From Saprospiraceae bacterium (GTDB lineage: Bacteria > Bacteroidota > Bacteroidia > Chitinophagales > Saprospiraceae), in NCBI GenBank assembly GCA_020436935.1, contig JAGQWX010000023.1, positions 1 through 64,000 of the forward strand: a stretch of DNA of 64,000 nucleotides. Reading direction: 5' to 3'. The translations under genes were made by a program, and so were the position numbers. Below, in pieces: positions 20,985-29,150 of this stretch. Position 1 is the stretch's first letter; the number at the start of each line of letters is the position of its first letter. A model generated the notes under the pieces. That model did no database searches, was not told the origin of the DNA, and was given only the letters and a program-made list of their open reading frames with translations.

Positions 20985-21425
20985 CTAATTAATTCTGCTC
21001 GCATGTCTGCTGATGAGCTTCCAGCCTTCTTTGTACTTGGCCCAGACTTCGGTGTATAGCAGGTCAATCTCGCTTTTATTGCCATTACCTACTACAGAGA
21101 AATGCCCCTGAGCATTCAATATGGCAGTGCTGCTTTTGAAAACGCGGACCTTAGGGGTTTTTACTTTCACGTCTGTAAGCATCCATTTGCCATCTGTGAT
21201 ATTCTTAAGCATGTCAGCTTTACTTTCAGTTGATCCGGAAGAATGGATGTACACCAATCTTTCATCAAGAAATGGCTTCAATTTTTCCAGAGAATCGGGA
21301 TGCATGTACATAAATTTCTCTTCAGAAAGCCTTGTGATGTATTGTTCTGTATTGCTTTTCTTCTGGGCATTAGCGGCAATGGCTAGTGTAAAAATCAGAA
21401 GAATGAGGGTAAGCAGCTTTTTCAT
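20985..21425 (-). CDS. NTF2-like (DUF4440-type) secreted protein
   Basis: A 146-residue protein with a signal peptide (LLTLILLIFTLAIAANAQ). The rest has the helix-helix-helix then curved-sheet pattern of the NTF2-like fold, ending YTEVWAKYKEGWKLISRHASR, a common closing motif of the SnoaL/DUF4440 group. Function is not assigned. The longer frame up to 21662 runs through the transketolase terminator and is not used. Confidence 0.75.
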   Translation of the reverse strand: MKKLLTLILLIFTLAIAANAQKKSNTEQYITRLSEEKFMYMHPDSLEKLKPFLDERLVYIHSSGSTESKADMLKNITDGKWMLTDVKVKTPKVRVFKSSTAILNAQGHFSVVGNGNKSEIDLLYTEVWAKYKEGWKLISRHASRIN

Positions 21426-21510
21426 AAAAACGATTTCAAATTTTGGATCAAGATAATTATTACAAATTATTCTGACAAGCATTTGTAATATTGAGACTGT
21501 CTGAAAATGA

Positions 21511-21546
21511 AAAAGCCGGTTAAACTCATCGTTCAAACCGGCTTTT
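21511..21546 (-). terminator. Terminator of the transketolase operon
   Basis: AAAAGCCGGTT (21511-21521) and AACCGGCTTTT (21536-21546) form an 11-bp stem, 19 bases beyond the stop of the transketolase C-terminal gene, with a T-run on the minus strand. Confidence 0.85.
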
Positions 21547-21564
21547 ATTATTTTTAAGACCATA

Positions 21565-22518
21565 TTATTTTCTGGCCATGACTTTTTTGGCAGCGGCCTC
21601 AATGTCACCAATGCCAAGACCATATTTGGCCAGCAATTCGGTGGGTTCACCGCTTTCTCCAAAGGAATCCTTCACAGCCACATATTCCTGTGGTGCAGGG
21701 AAGTTTCTGGACAATACGTTGGCAACTGCGTCGCCCAGGCCTCCGAACATATTGTGCTCTTCACAAGTCACCACGCACTTTGTTTTTGAAACGGCGTCAA
21801 GGATGGCTTCATTGTCCAATGGTTTGATGGTGTGGATGTTGATCAGGTAAACGCTGATGCCCTGAGCCTCCAGTGATCTTGCAGCTTCGAGTGCATTCCA
21901 TACCAGGTGTCCTGTGGCAATGATGGTCACGTCGGTACCTTCATTCATAATGACTGCCTTGCCTATTTCAAACTTGGTATCAGACATGATGTTGGGCCAG
22001 TTCGGCCTTCCAAATCTGAGGTAGACAGGACCATAATATTCAGCAATTGCTTTGGTAGCAGCCTTGGTCTGATTGAAGTCGCAAGGATTGATCACAGTCA
22101 TGCCCGGCAACATTTTCATCATACCCATGTCTTCCAGTATCTGGTGGGTCGCTCCGTCCTCACCAAGTGTAAGACCAGCGTGCGAAGCACATATCTTCAC
22201 ATTTTTGTGAGAGTATGCGATACTTTGTCTGATCTGGTCATAAACCCTGCCCGTCGAAAAGTTAGCAAAAGTCCCGGTGTAAGGTATTTTTCCACCAATG
22301 GCAAGACCTGCAGCAATACCCATCATATTGGCTTCTGCGATACCTGTCTGAATGAACCTTGAAGGGTCATGGTCTATAAATTTCTGCATTTTGAGTGAGG
22401 CAACGAGGTCTGCACACAATGCAACTACATCTTTATTCTCGAGTCCAAGTTCGTAAAGACCTTCCCCAAAACCATCTCTGGTTGCCTTCTTACCACTTGA
22501 TATATAATCTTGTAACAT
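21565..22518 (-). CDS. Transketolase, C-terminal subunit
   Basis: A 317-residue protein that holds the pyrimidine-binding and C-terminal transketolase domains. It shows the [11 protein letters not shown] start, [15 protein letters not shown] (conserved catalytic Glu that protonates the thiamine ring) and ending [16 protein letters not shown]. With the N-terminal subunit 23 bases upstream it makes one split transketolase of the non-oxidative pentose phosphate pathway. Split transketolases are common in Bacteroidota, archaea and some Firmicutes. Confidence 0.92.
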   Translation of the reverse strand: MLQDYISSGKKATRDGFGEGLYELGLENKDVVALCADLVASLKMQKFIDHDPSRFIQTGIAEANMMGIAAGLAIGGKIPYTGTFANFSTGRVYDQIRQSIAYSHKNVKICASHAGLTLGEDGATHQILEDMGMMKMLPGMTVINPCDFNQTKAATKAIAEYYGPVYLRFGRPNWPNIMSDTKFEIGKAVIMNEGTDVTIIATGHLVWNALEAARSLEAQGISVYLINIHTIKPLDNEAILDAVSKTKCVVTCEEHNMFGGLGDAVANVLSRNFPAPQEYVAVKDSFGESGEPTELLAKYGLGIGDIEAAAKKVMARK

Positions 22519-22541
22519 ATTGTTTCTTCTTGATTGTTTTA

Positions 22542-23387
22542 TTAATAATCCTCCAGGGTTTCTTCGAGCTGAGCAAGAGCTCTGGCCAATTGTTCATCGT
22601 TAGGAGCAGCGCCATGCCACTTGTGTGTACCTACCATGAAGTCAATAGGATATCCCATTTCTGTCTTCATGAGAATGGCTATAGGTTTGCCATTACCGGT
22701 CATGGACTTGGCTTTGTGCAAAACATTCACAATTTCTTCCATGTCATTGCCATCTTCGATGTGAAGGACTTCCCAGCCAAAAGTTTTCCATTTGCCCTCG
22801 AGGTCGCCCAGTGAAAGTACGTCTTTGGTATCACCGTCTATTTGTCTTCCATTATAGTCCACGGTTACAATCAGATTGTCCACTTTGTTGTGTGGAGCAA
22901 ACATTGCAGCTTCCCATATTTGACCTTCCTGCAATTCTCCGTCACCTGTAAGGACAAATACTGTTTTAGGGTCGCCATTCATTTTTTTAGCCAAAGCCAC
23001 TCCAATTGCTACTGAGATGCCCTGTCCAAGTGAACCTGAAGCAACTCTGATGCCCGGCAATCCTTCGTGGGTTGCAGGGTGACCTTGAAGCCTTGAGTTG
23101 AGTTTTCTGAATGTTGCCAACTCAGCTACCGGAAAATACCCACTTCTGGCCAATGTACTGTAGAATACCGGTGAGATGTGACCATTGGATAAAAAGAACA
23201 CATCCTCATTGGTGCCTTTCATATTGAATGCAGGATTGTGGTCCATGACATCAAAATACAGCGCAGTGAAGAAATCCGCACAGCCCAGAGAACCACCGGG
23301 GTGGCCTGAAGCGCAAGAATGTACCTGCCTCAGGATATCGCGTCTGATTTGGGTAGCTGTTTTTTTAAGTTGAGCAATGTCTGCCAT
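22542..23387 (-). CDS. Transketolase, N-terminal subunit
   Basis: A 281-residue protein with the thiamine diphosphate-binding half of transketolase. Visible motifs are [34 protein letters not shown] and the diphosphate/Mg motif [17 protein letters not shown]...VDYNGRQ. It is first in the two-gene operon and is needed together with the downstream C-terminal subunit for activity. Confidence 0.92.
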   Translation of the reverse strand: MADIAQLKKTATQIRRDILRQVHSCASGHPGGSLGCADFFTALYFDVMDHNPAFNMKGTNEDVFFLSNGHISPVFYSTLARSGYFPVAELATFRKLNSRLQGHPATHEGLPGIRVASGSLGQGISVAIGVALAKKMNGDPKTVFVLTGDGELQEGQIWEAAMFAPHNKVDNLIVTVDYNGRQIDGDTKDVLSLGDLEGKWKTFGWEVLHIEDGNDMEEIVNVLHKAKSMTGNGKPIAILMKTEMGYPIDFMVGTHKWHGAAPNDEQLARALAQLEETLEDY

Positions 23388-23433
23388 ATTGATTGAATTA
23401 ATGATTTTTGTTTATGATGGGCGAAAATAAAAC

Positions 23434-23460
23434 AGGCAACCTTCGTATCAAAGGTTGCCT
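23434..23460 (-). terminator. Terminator after HU
   Basis: AGGCAACCTT (23434-23443) and AAGGTTGCCT (23451-23460) make a 10-bp stem with a 7-base loop; TGTTTTATTTT follows on the minus strand. It separates HU from the transketolase operon. Confidence 0.85.
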
Positions 23461-23507
23461 GCGTCTAATTTTAGTTTTTGTTTGTATTTTTTACAATAAC
23501 TATCAGA

Positions 23508-23780
23508 TTAGTTAACTGCATCGTTAAGTGCTTGACCCGCTTTGAACTTCACTGAAGTTTTAGCTTCGATTTTGATGGTTTTACCAGTGAGTGGGTTTCT
23601 TCCTTCTCTTGCTTCTCTTTTTGAAGTTGAAAAAGTACCAAAGCCAACGAAAGCCGCTTTATCTCCGTTTTTCAATGTTCCCTGGATTGCTTCAAAAACC
23701 GCATTTACTGCGTCACCAGCCTGAGCTTTAGTGATACCAGCCTTCTCTGCCACTGCACTAACCAAATCTCCTTTATTCAT
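23508..23780 (-). CDS. HU-family nucleoid DNA-binding protein
   Basis: A 90-residue histone-like protein. It begins MNKGDLVSAVAEKAGITKAQ, has the beta-arm sequence GFGTFSTSKREAREGRNPLTGK and ends KFKAGQALNDAVN, all diagnostic of HU. It bends DNA non-specifically and shapes the nucleoid. It has its own promoter (23823-23853) and terminator. Confidence 0.96.
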   Translation of the reverse strand: MNKGDLVSAVAEKAGITKAQAGDAVNAVFEAIQGTLKNGDKAAFVGFGTFSTSKREAREGRNPLTGKTIKIEAKTSVKFKAGQALNDAVN

Positions 23781-23822
23781 GGTCTAGTAATTTATTAAGT
23801 TATTTAAGAATTTTTAACGCTG

Positions 23823-23853
23823 CAAATGTATACGATGCATACATAATAAACAA
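23823..23853 (-). promoter_or_regulatory. Promoter of the HU gene
   Basis: On the minus strand TTG (23853-23851) is followed after exactly 20 bases by TACATTTG (23830-23823), the Bacteroidota sigma-70 pattern. The transcript would begin near 23817 and have a leader of about 37 bases. Confidence 0.75.
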
Positions 23854-23990
23854 CATGCTTTGGTAAAAAAAATGCTGAAATGCCTGTAATTTGGGGGTTT
23901 TCCACGGTTTATTCGACCAAATATTCAAAAATATCTTATATAAATTTATCCTAAAGTGATGTTTCTCATCAGATTATATGAAAAAAAAGA

Positions 23991-24013
23991 GCCGGAAGAT
24001 CTTCTCTTCCGGC
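23991..24013 (-). terminator. Terminator of the DUF937-OmpA gene
   Basis: GCCGGAAGA and TCTTCCGGC form a 9-bp stem with a 5-base loop, followed on the minus strand by eight or more Ts (23988-23981). Confidence 0.85.
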
Positions 24014-24037
24014 CCTGTGATTTTTTGTTGAAATGGT

Positions 24038-25321
24038 TTATTCTACAACTTTCAACTCAATTCTGCGGTTTTGCGCTCTGCCTTCTTCGCTTGCATTGTC
24101 AGCAATGGGCGCTGTCTGACCAAATCCCTTTGCCTTCAATCTGGCTGCATCGATGCCATCTGCGATCAATCTGCCCATCACAGAAGCAGCTCTGCCTTCT
24201 GACAAGGTTTGATTGGCTGTGGCGTCTCCGGTATTGTCTGTATGACCGTTGATTTCGATTTTTACTGCGGGATAGACTTTAAGCAATGCCGCCAAATTGT
24301 CTACCTCAGCTTGAGCTTCTTTGGACAAGGCGGAAGATCCGGTTGCGAAATTGACATTTTTAATCTGGAATGTAGGATCTCCTGCAAATCCACCTTCTAT
24401 GTATTTTCTGATCTGGTCAGCTGCTGAACCTTCTTCAATGGTCAGCTTATCAAAAGCTTCTTTTGCTGCAGCATCTACATTTGAGAATAGGGATTTTGCT
24501 GCATCCATCATAGAACCGGCAGCATCAGCTGCGGTGTCCATAGCTTTTTCTGCTTCCATTTGTGTGCTGTTTATGGTTTCGTCAACCTGTTTGTTGCATC
24601 CGTTTCTGGTAAAATACCAGATGGCTGCAATGGCAAACAGGGCGGGAAGGATCCATTTGAGAAGACCACCTGTGCCTGCTGGTGTTGAGGGTAATGCAGG
24701 GTCAGCTACGGGGATTTTTACTGCCGGCGCCGGCTCAGGTGTTGATATTGGAACTGAAGTTTTTACTGATTCTATGGCTTTACCGAAGATATCGCCAAAA
24801 CCGAGCAGGTTGCCTAAGCCCGGAGGCATTGCATTTGCAACGTGAGACTTTTGCCCCATGATCAGTTCTTTCAAGAAACCTACACCTTTTCCTGAAATTT
24901 GTTTGCCGATGATGCTCATCAAAAATGGTGCTGCCATTTTGAGAAGTGAGGATGAAGACGAACTTTTAAGACCGGCCATATTGGCAATGAAGTCGACAAT
25001 ACTGCTGGACTTTCCGCCCAAAAGACTTTCTACAATGCCTCCTCCTGATGTCAAAAGACCATTTACCGAACCTGCTCCGTCACCAAAGATGCCGCTGATG
25101 TTGCCCAATGTGCTTAAGTCAAGTTTTCCAAGCATATCCATAAGTCCCTGCGCACCGGTATCTGTGGAAGCTTTACTGATGGTACCTCCCAAAAGGGCTG
25201 GCATAATGCCTCCCAAGGCCTTTGACACTCCACTTTCTGATTCTCCAAGGAAAGTACTGGCCTGGCTTGCGAGTTGGCCACTGATCTGATCTTTGACCAG
25301 TTCCAAAATGTTGATTGACAT
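24038..25321 (-). CDS. DUF937 domain protein fused to an OmpA domain
   Basis: A 427-residue protein. Residues about 1-180 are glycine- and serine-rich and match the DUF937/YidB-like domain (ALGGIMPALLGGTISKAS, SLLKMAAPFLMSIIGKQ). About 200-222 is a proline/alanine linker, about 223-243 one membrane span (LLKWILPALFAIAAIWYF), and the C-terminal 110 residues an OmpA peptidoglycan-binding domain (EINGHTDNTGDATANQTLSEGRA, RAQNRRIEL). There is no signal peptide, so the DUF937 part is predicted to be cytoplasmic and the OmpA part periplasmic, an inner-membrane protein anchored to peptidoglycan (inference). Confidence 0.82.
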   Translation of the reverse strand: MSINILELVKDQISGQLASQASTFLGESESGVSKALGGIMPALLGGTISKASTDTGAQGLMDMLGKLDLSTLGNISGIFGDGAGSVNGLLTSGGGIVESLLGGKSSSIVDFIANMAGLKSSSSSSLLKMAAPFLMSIIGKQISGKGVGFLKELIMGQKSHVANAMPPGLGNLLGFGDIFGKAIESVKTSVPISTPEPAPAVKIPVADPALPSTPAGTGGLLKWILPALFAIAAIWYFTRNGCNKQVDETINSTQMEAEKAMDTAADAAGSMMDAAKSLFSNVDAAAKEAFDKLTIEEGSAADQIRKYIEGGFAGDPTFQIKNVNFATGSSALSKEAQAEVDNLAALLKVYPAVKIEINGHTDNTGDATANQTLSEGRAASVMGRLIADGIDAARLKAKGFGQTAPIADNASEEGRAQNRRIELKVVE

Positions 25322-25710
25322 GTCTACTGTATTTTAATAGTGTTAAACGATAGTGTTTCGACGCATTAATTTAATGAAAGTCACAACCATATTAAAATTT
25401 ATACCTTGGAAATATCTAATTAATAAGGTAGATTTAACATTAGCCATATAATATTTTTTTAATCTGAAAATAGTGATAGAAATAGATGATTTTGGCCTTC
25501 ATTTTTAGTGTAATATTCATGCATTTCGTGGACGAATTGCCATGACAACAAATAGAGATCTGTTGCAATTCCTATCATAAATCATTAATATTGGCCTTGC
25601 AATAAGCAAAACCCAATTTTGAGGTCTTAGCACGACATGGTGACTTTGGATCTGGTAGAATACAACAGAACATTGGACGAGCTTGCTGATGCTATAATTT
25701 TTTGAAAATC
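25322..25710. other. Divergent intergenic region, no gene seen
   Basis: The 389 bases between the DUF937-OmpA gene and the helicase are AT-rich. The only structure I see is an imperfect inverted repeat around 25533-25572 (GAATTGC ... CAACA ... TGTTG-CAATTC). A TTG at 25702 in frame with the helicase is less likely as start than the ATG at 25711. Confidence 0.5.
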
Positions 25711-28700
25711 ATGAATAACCCGGGAGACATCACACCATTTATTTCTGATGAACTTGAGCAAATCCTTCAGGATCATCGAACCAACAATTATGACAAAGCA
25801 AAGGCCCTCTCAGTTTTGTTTGAAAGGGTTTGTGAATGGCTCAGCGAAGATGCAGGAATCCAATTCATCTCCCTTTTTCCAAGGTTGTCTTATATCCATA
25901 GCAAATTCAATTTGCCGGAGATATTGCATCTGGCAGGACACCATATCAGAAAATCGCTGGAAGTAGGCCTGCATGAAATAAATGATTTGCAGCAGTACAA
26001 TGACCTATTGCAACAATACCTGACAGGCCTGAAGCTTTTTCTGGAAAACACCGAATTTGACGATGAAAGACTCAGAAGCCTGATCGGACATACCAACGAA
26101 TCGGACCCCGCTACAAAAAAAGGTTTTGCACATCTGATGGAAGGCCTGATCACCAACTTTGATTTCGAGCGCAAAGTATTTCAATTTACCCATGACATTC
26201 ATCCCTTCAAGAACCATACGGTGCGCTATGATGTATTGGAAAAAAATGAAAGATTCACTAAAAACCTGGTAGCTGCATCAAAAATATTTAAGTTGCCATT
26301 GCCCGTTAATCTCATAGACGTTGACTTGCTTTCCAATGAAGATCTGGTCCCATCTGCATTTGTCATAAGCCCGGACTATCTGGTTGATGTTACCACCATT
26401 GCTTCCATCCAGGGCGACAGATCTGCAAGCCCATGGTTGTATGTCATGGACAAATACAAAGCTCAAAAGTCCTCTCCGGCGCTTATGGTCGGTAATGCAG
26501 TCAACTTTTTCCTGGATCGTCTCATCAAAGATCCCGACCTGGAGATGTCTTCCATTTACCAGGACTTGTTTGCAATGGATACCATGGCCTGGGTTTTGTT
26601 TGACGATCAGACCGTTGATGAAATCATTGGCAAATTGCAGACACATTTCGACAATCTCAAGCGGGTTATTGGTAAGGATTTCCCTTCAAAAAGCATCCAA
26701 AATGGTCGAATTTACCTCGAGCCTACTTTTTATTGCAGAGATTATGGCATACAGGGAAGGCTCGACCTTTTTCATGTCGATGACGAGAGGACACGTGCAG
26801 AAATCATAGAACTCAAGAGTACCAAGCCTTTCAAACCCAATAAGTATGGGATCAGCAGTTCGCATTACATCCAGACGATGCTGTATGAGATGATCATACA
26901 ATCGACATACAAAGGTTCCATCAAACTGACCAATTATATCCTTTATTCCATATTGCCTGAAGAAAACCTCAAACCAGCCTTCGGCATGAAGGAGTTGCGC
27001 TATGAGATTCTAAAGACACGGAATGAAATTGTCACCATAGAATATGGTCTTGCCAATGACTCTGCTCTGGCAGGAAAAGTTTTTTCTTTCCTCACCACGG
27101 CACACCTTCCTGAGGTACGGGGATTCCTTCAGCAGGACCTAAGCCAGTTTGAGAACATTTACGCCTCGCTTGATGAATTTGAAAAATTGTACCTGCAGCG
27201 ATTTTCTCATTTTATCGCAAAGGAACACTTGCTGGCAAAAACCGGAGAACACGGCGTTGACAATGCCAATGGGCTGAGTGCCCTCTGGCTGGAAAGTCTT
27301 GAAGAAAAGACCGAAAGATTTGGAATTTTTAACCATTTGCAGATTGTCAAAAATGACAGTGACGAGCAGTTTCCGGTCATTGTCCTCAAGAAGACAAAGG
27401 CCACAGCAAGCCTGGCGAATTTTAGACAGGGGGACATAGGAGTCTTGTACCCGCACCAACACAACCGAAGGCAAGTGCTCCACCACGAGATATTCAAATG
27501 CACGATTCTCGATGTCAATGATGAAGAAATTACGGTAAGAATGCGGCATCCTCAGCTCAATCAACACCTCTTCAAGACCACAAAATTCTGGAACGTGGAA
27601 GTGGATGTGCTCGATTCGAGTTTCAGGCACATGTACCGCAACTTGTACGAATGGGCGGGAGCGGATGCTAGAACAAGACAACTGCTTACGGGAAGGCAAA
27701 AACCCGAATTCAACCGCCAGGAAACCATGCTTGAAATGGACGATCAGCTGACGCCCCAACAAAAAATGATTGTCCGCAAAATACTCGAGACCAGGGACTA
27801 CCTTTTGCTTTGGGGCCCTCCAGGTACCGGTAAAACCAGTGTTATCATCAAAAATGCAGCATATCACCTCTTCAGGATATCCGATGAGCGCGTCATTTAT
27901 ATGGCTTACACCAATCGCGCAGTGGATGAGATCTGCGATGCACTGACAGAGGCCGGTCTCAAAGATCAATTTATAAGGATTGGCTCCAGGTATTCTGTTG
28001 GTGAGGCATACGTCTCAAATTTGCTGGATGAGCAAATCAAAGATCTCGGAAACCGTGCACAAATCAGGACCTTACTGGAGCAATGCAAAATTTATGTGTC
28101 TACAGTAGCTTCGCTCCAAAGCAAACAAGAACTTTTTGGCCTGGTAGCATTTAAGACGGCCATAGTGGATGAGGCTTCACAAATACTGGAACCACAGCTG
28201 ATAGGCTTACTGACCAGATTCGAACGTTTTGTCTTGATCGGCGACCACAAGCAATTGCCGGCGGTGGTAACCCAAAAACACAACTATACCCAGATCAGCG
28301 ATGATGTACTCATCAAAGAAGGCATCACTTCCACTGCAATGTCATTTTTCGAAAGGCTGTATCGCCAATGTGTCAGCAATGGTTGGGATCATGCATACGA
28401 AATACTTTCCCAGCAAGGTAGGATGCACCAGGAACTTATGCAGTTTCCGGCTTCTTATTTTTATGAAAATAAACTACATCTGGTCCCCAATGTCAACCGG
28501 CTTACCAAAGTTCTTCCCCAGGAAAATGCCCCACTGATGGCAAGTCGACTCGTTTACATTCCATCTCCTACAGACAATTCCTGGCAGTGGAAAATCAATA
28601 AGCACGAAGCAGCCATCATAGTTGAAGCTAGTTTGGCTTTCTATGAGTACTATTTAGAGAATCAATTGGAATGGAGGGAAGATACACTGGGCATCATTGT

Positions 28701-29022
28701 ACCTTATAAGGCTCAGATCGCCATGGTGAAAAATCTTCTTGCGAATCAAGTGCCCGATGTCACCATAGATACCGTTGAGCGCTACCAGGGAGGGGCTCGC
28801 GATATCATCATCTATGGTGTATGTACCAACCGTCAACGTCAGATGGAAATGCTCGTTTCCAAAAATGAAGAGGGCCTCGACAGAAAACTCAATGTGGCAG
28901 TCACGAGAGCCCGAGACAGGTTTGTCCTGGTCGGCAATGAAGCCATTTTGAAATCAGATGCAAATTATGCCCAACTCATGGAAATTTGCACCAGGGTAGA
29001 AAGTGATAAAATTTCTGTTTGA
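25711..29022 (+). CDS. Dna2-like superfamily 1 helicase with N-terminal PD-(D/E)XK nuclease
   Basis: A 1103-residue protein. A RecB/Cas4-like nuclease core is visible at about 350-390: GRLDLF (D352), EIIELKS (E367, K369) and YIQTMLYEMI. The SF1B (Upf1/Dna2-type) helicase follows: Walker A GPPGTGKTS (702-709), motif Ia AYTNRAVDEI, motif II VDEASQILEP, motif III GDHKQLPAVV, motif V DTVERYQGGARDIIIYG and motif VI LNVAVTRARDRFVLVG. The combination is that of eukaryotic Dna2 and related bacterial proteins that process flaps, ends or stalled forks. I do not see the four cysteines of an iron-sulfur cluster. Next to smc, so a genome-maintenance role fits. Confidence 0.85.
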   Translation: MNNPGDITPFISDELEQILQDHRTNNYDKAKALSVLFERVCEWLSEDAGIQFISLFPRLSYIHSKFNLPEILHLAGHHIRKSLEVGLHEINDLQQYNDLLQQYLTGLKLFLENTEFDDERLRSLIGHTNESDPATKKGFAHLMEGLITNFDFERKVFQFTHDIHPFKNHTVRYDVLEKNERFTKNLVAASKIFKLPLPVNLIDVDLLSNEDLVPSAFVISPDYLVDVTTIASIQGDRSASPWLYVMDKYKAQKSSPALMVGNAVNFFLDRLIKDPDLEMSSIYQDLFAMDTMAWVLFDDQTVDEIIGKLQTHFDNLKRVIGKDFPSKSIQNGRIYLEPTFYCRDYGIQGRLDLFHVDDERTRAEIIELKSTKPFKPNKYGISSSHYIQTMLYEMIIQSTYKGSIKLTNYILYSILPEENLKPAFGMKELRYEILKTRNEIVTIEYGLANDSALAGKVFSFLTTAHLPEVRGFLQQDLSQFENIYASLDEFEKLYLQRFSHFIAKEHLLAKTGEHGVDNANGLSALWLESLEEKTERFGIFNHLQIVKNDSDEQFPVIVLKKTKATASLANFRQGDIGVLYPHQHNRRQVLHHEIFKCTILDVNDEEITVRMRHPQLNQHLFKTTKFWNVEVDVLDSSFRHMYRNLYEWAGADARTRQLLTGRQKPEFNRQETMLEMDDQLTPQQKMIVRKILETRDYLLLWGPPGTGKTSVIIKNAAYHLFRISDERVIYMAYTNRAVDEICDALTEAGLKDQFIRIGSRYSVGEAYVSNLLDEQIKDLGNRAQIRTLLEQCKIYVSTVASLQSKQELFGLVAFKTAIVDEASQILEPQLIGLLTRFERFVLIGDHKQLPAVVTQKHNYTQISDDVLIKEGITSTAMSFFERLYRQCVSNGWDHAYEILSQQGRMHQELMQFPASYFYENKLHLVPNVNRLTKVLPQENAPLMASRLVYIPSPTDNSWQWKINKHEAAIIVEASLAFYEYYLENQLEWREDTLGIIVPYKAQIAMVKNLLANQVPDVTIDTVERYQGGARDIIIYGVCTNRQRQMEMLVSKNEEGLDRKLNVAVTRARDRFVLVGNEAILKSDANYAQLMEICTRVESDKISV

Positions 29023-29028
29023 TCCAAC

Positions 29029-29040
29029 TGGCTTAAGCCA
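29029..29040. repeat. Small palindrome after the helicase gene
   Basis: TGGCTTAAGCCA is a perfect 12-bp palindrome 7 bases after the helicase stop. It lacks a T-run and is noted only as a possible weak stem. Confidence 0.35.
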
Positions 29041-29114
29041 ACAGATATTTTTCAATGCAGGTCAGATCTGCTTCGGGACAAGGCGTTTAGGGGATTTCAG
29101 CACTGATATAAATC

Positions 29115-29144
29115 TTGTTTATTGATTTTGAATTTCTATTTTTG
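29115..29144 (+). promoter_or_regulatory. Promoter of smc, predicted leaderless
   Basis: TTG at 29115-29117, a 19-base spacer and TATTTTTG at 29137-29144 match the phylum consensus. The -7 box ends 6 bases before the ATG at 29151, so transcription would start at or next to the A of the start codon. Confidence 0.65.
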
Positions 29145-29150
29145 CGCCTT

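Noticed and set aside
25711..29022. Nuclease-helicase as part of a defence system
   Set aside because: Neighbours are smc and a DUF937-OmpA gene, both housekeeping-type; no methylase, Argonaute or other defence gene nearby.
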